Source of the DNA: an uncultured Christensenella sp.
Lineage (GTDB): Bacteria > Bacillota > Clostridia > Christensenellales > Borkfalkiaceae
NCBI GenBank assembly: GCA_910576655.1
Contig: CAJTJC010000031.1
Coordinates: 1 to 5,507, forward strand
DNA: 5,507 bases
Direction: 5' to 3'
The translations under genes and the position numbers were made by a program. Shown here piece after piece: positions 1 to 4,177 of this stretch. The notes under the pieces are model-generated. The model searched no databases, was not told where the DNA came from, and was given only the letters and a program-made list of their open reading frames with translations. Positions within the stretch are counted from its first letter, which is position 1. Each line of letters starts with the position of its first letter.

Positions 1-2
1 CG

Positions 3-242
3 GGACGCATTGCAAACTTGGAGGCGGAATTAAAGCGCGAAAGAACGGTCGAAACGGCGCTTAACGCCGTAACGCCAATTTTGTTGCTTGCCGCCATGTT
101 TGTGGCATGCAAGGCAATGGAAAGTGCGATGTTACAGCTTTCCGGCGCAATCGGGTTTACGCTTGCGTCGTATGCCGTGGGTACGGTATTCGGCATTTTC
201 GCCGCGCGAGAGGTGCGCGGTAAGCACGGAGGTGACAAATGA
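3..242 (+). CDS. Small two-helix membrane protein, 3' part only
   Basis: The reading frame is open from the left edge of the window, so the gene very probably starts upstream. The first possible start, a TTG at 18, has no ribosome site before it. The visible 79 residues begin with a short charged helix (ANLEAELKRERTVE, coiled-coil-like) and continue with two hydrophobic segments, roughly NAVTPILLLAAMFVACKAM and GAIGFTLASYAVGTVFGIFA. A basic tail, REVRGKHGGDK, follows. A charged coiled coil followed by membrane helices occurs in some phage holin-like or XhlA-like proteins, but I see no specific family motif, so that is only one possibility. The stop overlaps the next start (ATGA at 239-242), so the two genes are translationally coupled and probably act together at the membrane. 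Confidence 0.6.
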   Translation, partial: GRIANLEAELKRERTVETALNAVTPILLLAAMFVACKAMESAMLQLSGAIGFTLASYAVGTVFGIFAAREVRGKHGGDK

Positions 243-1075
243 AAGATAATATACAACGCGCATTGCCGTTTGCTATAAGCGGCTTAATGGTAATAACGCT
301 GCTCATAATTCGTTTTACTGTTTTAAAGACCAACGACGAGTTCGCTGCGGACGAGTTTGTGCCGCAGCTTATGGTTAACTTGTTTTTAATCGTTACGACG
401 TCGATAGTGTGGTTAAATTCGGGTTCGGAGCGCGCAAAGGCGCAGGAAAATTCAGCCTATAAAAGTAATTGCAGGCTGTATGCGGACCATATCAAGAAGA
501 TAACCGATAACGAGCGGCTCGGCGTTTTGCGCGAGTTCTGCGATAAAAAAACCGCCGATATGCTCGATAATAAAATAACCGTAATGCTGGCAAGCGTCGG
601 TATCGACAGAAAGACGTACGATACGGTGTTAAAGACGCTATCGGCTAAGCAGTTAAAGGACGACGGGTATAAATACCGTCAGCGGCGAGTGATAGTTCGT
701 ATAAACGACGGGCGAGTGCGCGTCAAGCCCATACGCTATATGGAGCTGTTGAGCGACAGCCGCGCGGTAGACGAGTACGGCGTCAATTACGACGAACGCG
801 CGGACAAGGCTGTGCGTATAATATTCCGCGCCTTGCGTTCGGCAGTGACCGCACTCGCGCTTGCGTTGCTCGCGCCCGAGCCCGCAAAGAATATTGCCGA
901 TATAGGGGCTTGGGCGCTGTTCTTAATGCAGGTTTGCACAATCGTCTACGCCGCGTTCAGCTCCGAGCGCGAGGGGTATGCGAGGATTGCACACGCAAAA
1001 AACAAGGTCATACTGCGACGCATTGCGTTCTTGCACGAGTTCGAGGAGTGGGCGAGCGCGGAGCCTGCCAAGTAA
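239..1075 (+). CDS. Four-helix membrane protein of unknown function
   Basis: Encodes 278 residues. The ATG at 239 follows a strong GGAGGTG at 228-234 and overlaps the previous stop. Predicted membrane helices lie at about residues 8-28, 43-59, 199-213 and 222-241. Between the second and third helix is a soluble domain of about 140 residues, rich in Lys, Arg and Asp, including the strand-like RRVIVRINDGRVRVKPIRYMELL. The C-terminal tail (242-278) is charged and ends in a probable helix. I do not recognise the family. The pattern of two hairpins around a charged cytoplasmic domain would fit a membrane-bound sensor or lysis-related protein, but nothing in the sequence proves either. It is G+C-rich (39/60 at 841-900 by hand count), unlike the genes at 1800-4000. 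Its stop directly abuts the stop of the convergent gene, leaving no room for a separate terminator. Confidence 0.7.
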   Translation: MKDNIQRALPFAISGLMVITLLIIRFTVLKTNDEFAADEFVPQLMVNLFLIVTTSIVWLNSGSERAKAQENSAYKSNCRLYADHIKKITDNERLGVLREFCDKKTADMLDNKITVMLASVGIDRKTYDTVLKTLSAKQLKDDGYKYRQRRVIVRINDGRVRVKPIRYMELLSDSRAVDEYGVNYDERADKAVRIIFRALRSAVTALALALLAPEPAKNIADIGAWALFLMQVCTIVYAAFSSEREGYARIAHAKNKVILRRIAFLHEFEEWASAEPAK

Positions 1076-1336
1076 TTACTGCTTGCAGGCGTATTCGAGT
1101 TTGACGCGCGATAAAGCATAGGAGATTTCGCGCATTACGGTTTTGCGGTTAACGCCGTGCTTGTCCGCTATTTGTTTGCATACCGAGTAAAACGGCTGCC
1201 GATTTTGTGCAAAAATCTCGATTGCATCGGCGAGATAGAAGCAGCCTTTGTGGTCGGGCGATATACCGCATTTCAGGACGAGGCTTAATGCCGTTTGCTT
1301 TTGCGGATTGGTAAGCGAGTAGTTTTCCGTTTCCAT
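1076..1336 (-). CDS. Free-standing Spo0A C-terminal-like DNA-binding protein
   Basis: Encodes 86 residues. The ATG at 1334-1336 is preceded on the minus strand by GAGGTGG (1341-1347), four bases away. Residues 14-80 follow the Spo0A effector-domain pattern: a helix TALSLVLKCGI, then SPDHKGCFYLADAIEIF, matching the family's 'G-x-x-x-x-x-KGxxYLxxAI', then YSVCKQIADKHGVNRKTVMREISYALSRV, matching 'Y-x-x-IAxK-x-x-T-x-x-x-VxRxIRHAI'. There is no receiver domain, so it cannot take a phosphate as Spo0A does and is probably active whenever made. Compared from memory with the Spo0A recognition helix, the central Arg is kept (VMREIS), but the neighbouring Glu and the later Arg are replaced by Met and Ser, so its target may differ. 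The likely role is a phage or accessory transcription regulator that imitates or interferes with the host sporulation regulator. A tandem 0A-box match lies upstream (1368-1381). Confidence 0.72.
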   Translation of the reverse strand: METENYSLTNPQKQTALSLVLKCGISPDHKGCFYLADAIEIFAQNRQPFYSVCKQIADKHGVNRKTVMREISYALSRVKLEYACKQ

Positions 1337-1367
1337 AATACCACCTCATTAAAAATTATTTGCATAT

Positions 1368-1381
1368 TTCGGCATTCGATA
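1368..1381 (-). promoter_or_regulatory. Candidate tandem 0A-box upstream of the Spo0A-like gene
   Basis: On the minus strand the sequence reads TATCGAA-TGCCGAA, two abutting seven-base units. The second matches the Spo0A box TGNCGAA at every fixed position and the first misses one. Spo0A is known to bind tandem boxes at seven-base spacing. The site lies about 30-45 bases upstream of the Spo0A-like start codon, so it could be a self-regulation site or a point of host Spo0A control. A single match of this length could occur by chance in 100 bp, so the tandem arrangement is the main support. Confidence 0.4.
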
Positions 1382-1405
1382 GCATTTTTGCGCGATATAT
1401 GCTAT
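1379..1405. repeat. Seven-base inverted repeat ATAGCAT / ATGCTAT
   Basis: Perfect arms at 1379-1385 and 1399-1405 are separated by 13 bases (TTTTGCGCGATAT). They sit in the intergenic region upstream of the Spo0A-like gene and overlap the end of the candidate 0A box. A TATAAT hexamer lies at 1403-1408 on the plus strand, but there is no matching -35 and no rightward gene behind it. No convincing leftward promoter is visible in 1350-1446 either. The repeat could be an operator or a weak RNA hairpin. Confidence 0.3.
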
Positions 1406-1446
1406 AATAAAGACAACTTATAGTCGCGTATTTGTTATTTTGGTCT

Positions 1447-1623
1447 CTAATGAATTAGCTGTTTAGGTTTAAGGAATGGGGCTTTGTAGCCGTTTATAAC
1501 ATTATAGTAATTATTTATTTCTAAAAAGCGTATAGCGGACTCCGGATTATCAATTATCATATTCCGAGACTTTAAAATCTCTACTTGTTCTACGTATGTC
1601 TTAAACGTTTTTCCGTTTTCCAT
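1447..1623 (-). pseudogene. Truncated Abi (AbiD/AbiF, Abi_2 family) gene, N-terminal part only
   Basis: Encodes 58 residues from the ATG at 1621-1623, which has AGGGGA (1631-1636) at proper spacing. An in-frame ATG further upstream (1675-1677) falls inside the RNA and its terminator and is not used. Residues 7-52 follow the start of Abi_2 proteins: FKTYVEQVEILKSRNMIID, then a helix SAIRFLEINNYYNVINGYKAPFL, matching the family's 'NYYxLINGYKxPF'. Intact members run to roughly 300 residues and carry the catalytic HEPN Arg-x4-His motif near the C-terminal end. Here the frame stops six residues after APFL (KPKQLIH), and none of the missing part is recognisable in any frame down to 1350. The gene is therefore a deletion remnant and cannot be a working nuclease. 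It stands behind its own promoter and leader RNA, which look intact. Confidence 0.75.
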
Positions 1624-1643
1624 AAGATAATCCCCTTTAAATG

Positions 1644-1668
1644 AAAAAGTCGGCATTAACATACCGAC
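1644..1668 (-). terminator. Intrinsic terminator ending the abi leader RNA
   Basis: On the minus strand an eight-pair stem, GUCGGUAU with AUGCCGAC (one G-U pair), closes a GUUA loop (stem arms 1661-1668 and 1649-1656). It is followed directly by five U residues (1648-1644). It lies between the promoter and the ribosome site of the abi remnant, so most transcripts should stop here and only read-through would express abi. A competing pairing, CGGCAU (1683-1678) with AUGCCG (1656-1651), would break the terminator stem. Confidence 0.8.
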
Positions 1669-1711
1669 CACTTTCATGCCGTTAAAGACCAGCCTTAACG
1701 ATCGTCCTTAA
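1644..1711 (-). ncRNA. Structured leader or small RNA of the abiF type
   Basis: Transcription from the promoter at 1717-1745 should start near 1709-1712 and end at the terminator at 1644-1668, giving an RNA of about 65-70 bases. It forms a stem GUUAAGG(CUGGU)CUUUAAC (1699-1681), then a single-stranded stretch GGCAUGAAAGUG, then the terminator hairpin. GUUAAGG occurs twice, 13 bases apart. The first copy, with AC after it, can pair nine bases with GUCUUUAAC and so compete with the local stem. The layout (stem, AACGGC-x-UGAAAGUGGUCGG, terminator, then an Abi gene) matches my recollection of the abiF RNA motif, an RNA found beside AbiF genes and proposed as an RNA antitoxin. The assignment rests on pattern memory and position, not on a covariance search. 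Confidence 0.6.
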
Positions 1712-1716
1712 CTAGT

Positions 1717-1745
1717 ATATTACCAAATTGCCACAAAGTTGTCAA
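1717..1745 (-). promoter_or_regulatory. Promoter of the abi leader RNA
   Basis: On the minus strand there is a perfect -35 TTGACA (1745-1740), a 17-base spacer, and a -10 TAATAT (1722-1717). Expected start is about 1710. This is one of the three best sigma-A type promoters in the window, although the gene behind it is broken. Confidence 0.75.
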
Positions 1746-1756
1746 GGGGTTTAATG

Positions 1757-1782
1757 ATTTTTTCCAAAATTTTGGAAAAAAT
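1757..1782. repeat. 26-bp perfect palindrome upstream of the abi RNA promoter
   Basis: The half-site ATTTTTTCCAAAA is followed directly by its exact reverse complement, with no central gap. The near end is 11 bases from the -35 element, where an activator or repressor could act. It also lies 20 bp beyond the end of the SHOCT gene. It is not a normal terminator for that gene, because in the minus-strand RNA the 5' arm is U-rich, the 3' arm is A-rich, and no U run follows. The rest of the 179-bp gap between abi and the SHOCT gene is taken up by the RNA and its promoter. I do not recognise the binding protein. Confidence 0.6.
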
Positions 1783-1802
1783 TGTAACGCGTGTGTTTAC
1801 AT

Positions 1803-2432
1803 TTATAATTTAAGCTCCTTTACTATTTCATTACGCTTTTGCTCATACTCATTATCATTAAGCACTCCGTCGTTTTTCAATTCATTAAGTGTGTTAATTC
1901 GTTCTTTAAATATGTCTATATTGGATTTTTTTATAACAGGTGGGTCAATTTGTTTGGTATGAGATTGCGGTTGTGCGGAATTTTTGCGTTCAATAATTAT
2001 GTAAATGGTAATAGAGCAAATAAGAGCTAACGCCAATAATACCGTCATGACTATGCACATATAGTATCCATACATAATGCTGTAATTGTAATTGCTTGAT
2101 TGGCGATTTGTTGTATATGATTTAGTAGAAAGTATTAACAATATATTCGACATAAACTGCGATGCAATTAGCGCAAATGAGAGTGGTTTTCCGTTTTTAA
2201 AATCCGTTAAAAGAAAAACAATAGCCAGTATAGGAATAATCAGAGTCATAGTTGTAAATGGAGTAACGGAAAAATAACCTGAATACAAGTACATATTAGT
2301 TACCTCTTTATCTCCAAATGTGGGTGAATATGTACTTTTGTAATATGGCATAAAGTATGTTATAATGTTTAATACTATAATGGCTATTAAAATTATTGTT
2401 GTTGCGTGTTTGGTAATGGGTGATTTTTTCAT
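1803..2432 (-). CDS. Four-helix membrane protein with C-terminal SHOCT domain
   Basis: Encodes 209 residues. The ATG at 2430-2432 follows AAGGAGT (2438-2444) on the minus strand. Membrane helices lie at about residues 10-30, 61-77, 85-101 and 122-147, with a Tyr/Asn/Ser-rich loop at 102-121. A polar linker with QSHTKQIDPP leads to a SHOCT domain at 175-206. The signature is ERINTLNELKNDGVLNDNEY followed by EQKRNEIVKEL, a short two-helix module usually found at the ends of membrane or phage proteins. The gene is A+T-rich (20/60 G+C at 2041-2100 by hand count) and lies 28 bp after the repressor gene with no terminator between, so it is probably expressed in the lysogen. Position suggests a lysogenic-conversion or superinfection-exclusion role, but that is inference only. 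No enzyme motif is visible. Confidence 0.75.
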   Translation of the reverse strand: MKKSPITKHATTIILIAIIVLNIITYFMPYYKSTYSPTFGDKEVTNMYLYSGYFSVTPFTTMTLIIPILAIVFLLTDFKNGKPLSFALIASQFMSNILLILSTKSYTTNRQSSNYNYSIMYGYYMCIVMTVLLALALICSITIYIIIERKNSAQPQSHTKQIDPPVIKKSNIDIFKERINTLNELKNDGVLNDNEYEQKRNEIVKELKL

Positions 2433-2460
2433 GAGTAACTCCTTAATTGTTTTTTGATTT

Positions 2461-3126
2461 TTAGAAAATGATTTTGTCTCTGAATAGATATACGACTTCG
2501 CCGTAAATATGGCATTGGTCTAAATCGCTGCCGCTGATAGTCTTAACGGGATATTCGGGATTTCGTGGAATAAGGCGCAGCCAATCTTCTCCATTTACAT
2601 ATTCGACTTTTTTTACGGTGACCTCATTCCCGTTATAGCCTACCGCGGCAATCGTTCCGCTATCTACCGAATTACAGCGTTTGACAAGAACTTTGTCTCC
2701 GTCTTCAAGTAGGGGATACATGCTATTTCCTTTAACTTGCAATACAAAATAGTCGTTTGGATTATGAGTTTTGATTAAGTGCGGTGGAACAACAATATCT
2801 TCGCCTGTATATTCCTCATCTGCAAATCCATTATAGCCTGCCGCAATTGTGCCTATGACGGGGAATGAATATATATCGTTTTCGGAATAGGTTTGCAATA
2901 CGTTCGGAGCCGATATGCCTTTTGGATTTTCAGTTCGTCCAAGCAAATAATCGAACGATACGTTAAAATAGTCGGCGATTTTGGTTAGAGCGTCGGCGGA
3001 GGGTTTGGCTTTGCTGTTTTTCCAGTCTGTTAGAAAAGTTTTGTTTAAACCTATTTCTAAACTTAACTTATATGCGCTCATATTGCGTTTGTTGAGTAAC
3101 TCTTGGATTTTTTCAAGTGTGGTCAT
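2461..3126 (-). CDS. Phage repressor, XRE helix-turn-helix plus S24 self-cleaving domain (CI/LexA-like)
   Basis: Encodes 221 residues. The ATG at 3124-3126 follows AAGGAGA (3131-3137). Residues 4-64 form an XRE helix-turn-helix domain (MSAYKLSLEIGLNKTFLTDW is the core), ending in DYLLGRTE. Residues 88-221 form an S24/LexA-type domain. The cleavage site is Ala96-Gly97 in GTIAAGYNGFA. The catalytic Ser135 lies in GNSMYPLLEDGD and the likely Lys172 in NEVTVKKVEY. All key residues are present, so RecA-stimulated self-cleavage after DNA damage is expected. Length is typical. It is transcribed away from the early genes, and its start is 20 bp from the -35 of rightward promoter P1, so it should bind P1 and control its own synthesis. 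The N-terminal domain shares the LLGRTE ending with the small Cro-like protein at 4464, which suggests they read related operators. It probably heads an operon with the SHOCT gene. Confidence 0.93.
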   Translation of the reverse strand: MTTLEKIQELLNKRNMSAYKLSLEIGLNKTFLTDWKNSKAKPSADALTKIADYFNVSFDYLLGRTENPKGISAPNVLQTYSENDIYSFPVIGTIAAGYNGFADEEYTGEDIVVPPHLIKTHNPNDYFVLQVKGNSMYPLLEDGDKVLVKRCNSVDSGTIAAVGYNGNEVTVKKVEYVNGEDWLRLIPRNPEYPVKTISGSDLDQCHIYGEVVYLFRDKIIF

Positions 3127-3145
3127 AATTTCTCCTTAAAATGTA

Positions 3146-3174
3146 TTGACATTACGGAATATTCCTAATATACT
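3146..3174 (+). promoter_or_regulatory. Rightward promoter P1 (repressor-facing)
   Basis: Perfect TTGACA (3146-3151), 17-base spacer and TATACT (3169-3174), with an expected start near 3181. It drives the 87-residue gene, whose ribosome site is GAGGTG at 3195-3200. The spacer contains the palindrome GGAATATTCC and the block ATTCCTAA. P2 at 4074-4102 has the same architecture. Confidence 0.85.
3156..3165. promoter_or_regulatory. Candidate repressor operator GGAATATTCC in P1
   Basis: A ten-base perfect palindrome centred in the spacer between the -35 and -10 of P1, where a bound dimer would block RNA polymerase. Its half ATTCCT recurs at 4060-4065 and 4090-4095 beside P2. The partner half-site there is degenerate (AAAAAAATTCCT). 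Recognition by the 221-residue repressor is inferred from position. Confidence 0.55.
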
Positions 3175-3196
3175 ATTGGTATCAACAAAGTTGCGA
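3167..3196 (-). promoter_or_regulatory. Possible leftward repressor promoter overlapping P1
   Basis: On the minus strand a good -10, TATATT (3172-3167), has only a weak -35, TCGCAA (3196-3191), at 18 bases. The same strand at P2 has TTGCAA-N17-TATATA at the corresponding place, which supports the assignment by homology. An alternative -35, TTGATA (3185-3180), has no good -10 partner. The -10 elements of the two directions overlap, so leftward and rightward transcription should exclude each other. Confidence 0.4.
3183..3193. promoter_or_regulatory. Inverted repeat CAAC-AAA-GTTG downstream of P1
   Basis: Four-base arms around a three-base centre, starting eight bases after the -10 and so covering the transcription start. 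The matching element CAACGACGTTG occupies the same place after P2 (4110-4120). Repetition at both promoters makes it a candidate second operator class, perhaps for the Cro-like protein. Confidence 0.45.
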
Positions 3197-3204
3197 GGTG
3201 AGGT

Positions 3205-3468
3205 ATGAAACGTGCAGTTATACAGGGCAATATGACATCGGGTGGACAACGCAGATGGGAAATCCATAGTATTGATGACGAGGATGTCAAGGCTATGTTG
3301 GAAAATATCAAAACAGAGGCAAATGGTGGCTTGCGTAAATTCTGTCAAGATAGGGCAGTGGAGTTACTGTCGGGAAACATAATTTTAGGCGGTGAACTTT
3401 TTCATTGTGATTATCAACCAACACTCGATATATTAAAGTTTCTTATCGAACTAACTAACGCCAGCTAA
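3205..3468 (+). CDS. 87-residue protein of unknown function under P1
   Basis: The ATG at 3205 has GAGGTG (3195-3200) four bases before it and lies about 25 bases from the P1 start. The protein begins with a short basic stretch (MKRAVIQGNMTSGGQRRWEIHSI). An acidic helix follows (DDEDVKAMLENIKTEANGGLRKFCQDRAVELL), and then a C-terminal part with GELFHCDYQPTLDILKFLIEL. There is no helix-turn-helix and no membrane segment. I do not recognise the family. As the first gene facing the repressor it holds the place where Cro or an early regulator is usually found, so a regulatory or anti-repressor role is possible but unsupported. Its last 18 bases overlap the end of the convergent 189-residue gene. 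Confidence 0.65.
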   Translation: MKRAVIQGNMTSGGQRRWEIHSIDDEDVKAMLENIKTEANGGLRKFCQDRAVELLSGNIILGGELFHCDYQPTLDILKFLIELTNAS

Positions 3469-4020
3469 TTTATGTAGGATGACTTTTTTGCGTTTAATGC
3501 GCAATTTTTCGTATTCAAAACAAATTGTTCCCATAAGCACGCTTGCATTAGCATGCATAAAGTCGGGGAATATCAAAAGCAATTCTTTGGCTTGAAAAGA
3601 AGTCAATTCTATCGGAACGCGTGAAAAGCAGTCAACTTTGTCTTTTTTGTACACTATTCGTTTGGCGTTTTTAGATTGTTTCAATTCCATGTTTGATATA
3701 TTTAAGCTGTATTCCATGTCTTGACGCAATGCATGGAATTTCTTTTTATCGATTTCTATATAACAATCCGAAAGAGTAATCGGACGAGGGGATGCATTAT
3801 GGATGGTAAGACATGAAAAAGCAAAATCATGTTCATTATTATATACGTTTTGCGGAGTTTCGGTAGATATGTCGTTTGATATATCTATATTTATTCGTGC
3901 AAAATTTTGACGCCACATAAAAAACGCGGCAACAGCAGAAAACATTGCGCTAATAACTGCTCCTATGGACGCGACAAGCGATATGGTTTCGCTTGCTGTT
4001 AGCGCGGAAATAAAAATCAT
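3451..4020 (-). CDS. Membrane-anchored 189-residue protein with a beta-rich domain, unknown function
   Basis: I chose the ATG at 4018-4020 because GGAGGT (4035-4030) lies nine bases upstream. The frame stays open to 4080, but that longer version would start inside the P2 promoter. Residues 12-36 form one membrane helix (ISLVASIGAVISAMFSAVAAFFMW), followed by RQNFARINIDIS. The rest alternates short strands and turns (CLTIHNASPRPITLSDCYIEI, IPDF-like LLLIFPDFMHANASVLMGTICFEYEKLRIKRKK), as in an immunoglobulin-like or similar beta sandwich. The anchor-plus-sandwich plan and 'NxSPRPITLSD' resemble a common accessory-gene type whose function I cannot name. It is A+T-rich (23/60 G+C at 3601-3660). 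It is expressed against the early genes, so it may be a lysogen-expressed accessory gene. Its leftward promoter is probably the one overlapping P2. Confidence 0.7.
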   Translation of the reverse strand: MIFISALTASETISLVASIGAVISAMFSAVAAFFMWRQNFARINIDISNDISTETPQNVYNNEHDFAFSCLTIHNASPRPITLSDCYIEIDKKKFHALRQDMEYSLNISNMELKQSKNAKRIVYKKDKVDCFSRVPIELTSFQAKELLLIFPDFMHANASVLMGTICFEYEKLRIKRKKVILHKLAGVS

Positions 4021-4048
4021 TTGTGAACGACCTCCGAAAAAATAAAAA

Positions 4049-4108
4049 AACAGAAAAAAATTCCTCAAAATACTTGACAACAGAAAAAAATTCCTATATA
4101 CTAACTAT
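4049..4108. repeat. Two 30-bp tandem units overlapping P2
   Basis: AACAGAAAAAAATTCCT occurs identically at 4049-4065 and 4079-4095, exactly 30 bp apart. The remaining 13 bases of each unit are only loosely similar (CAAAATACTTGAC and ATATACTAACTAT). The second copy forms most of the P2 spacer and the first sits just upstream of the -35. A spacing near three helical turns puts the copies on roughly the same DNA face, as expected for cooperative operators. Confidence 0.7.
4074..4102 (+). promoter_or_regulatory. Rightward early promoter P2
   Basis: Perfect TTGACA (4074-4079), 17-base spacer and TATACT (4097-4102), with a start near 4109. It drives the early operon from the 88-residue gene through the Cro-like gene and beyond. 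The leader of about 68 bases has no obvious hairpin apart from the CAACGACGTTG element at its very start. Confidence 0.85.
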
Positions 4109-4123
4109 ACAACGACGTTGCAA
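4095..4123 (-). promoter_or_regulatory. Leftward promoter overlapping P2, for the 189-residue gene
   Basis: On the minus strand TTGCAA (4123-4118), a 17-base spacer and TATATA (4100-4095). Each hexamer matches consensus at four of six positions. The start would be near 4088, leaving a leader of about 68 bases before the start at 4020. Its -10 overlaps the -10 of P2, so the two directions should compete. Confidence 0.5.
4110..4120. promoter_or_regulatory. Inverted repeat CAACGACGTTG downstream of P2
   Basis: Five-base perfect arms around one base, beginning seven bases after the -10 and covering the transcription start. It corresponds to CAACAAAGTTG at 3183-3193 after P1. It may be an operator for the Cro-like protein or a second repressor site. 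Confidence 0.5.
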
Positions 4124-4177
4124 GACTATTTTATCACAAGGATAGCCAAAAGTCAACGGGAAACAAGCGAGGTAAGC

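Noticed and set aside
1403..1408. Perfect TATAAT on the plus strand
   Set aside because: No -35 at 16-18 bases and no rightward gene follows before 3205.
1624..1677. An 18-residue N-terminal extension of the Abi remnant starting at 1677
   Set aside because: This stretch is the RNA and its terminator. The ATG at 1621-1623 has its own AGGGGA site and begins the family match.
3136..3348. A 70-codon minus-strand frame covering P1
   Set aside because: It would overlap P1 and the start of the 87-residue gene, has no ribosome site and encodes no recognisable protein.
4021..4080. A 20-residue N-terminal extension of the 189-residue protein
   Set aside because: It begins inside P2 and the 30-bp repeats, while GGAGGT stands properly before the ATG at 4020.
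4049..4108. CRISPR-like repeat reading of the 30-bp repeat
   Set aside because: There are only two units, directly abutting and without spacers, and they form a promoter region.
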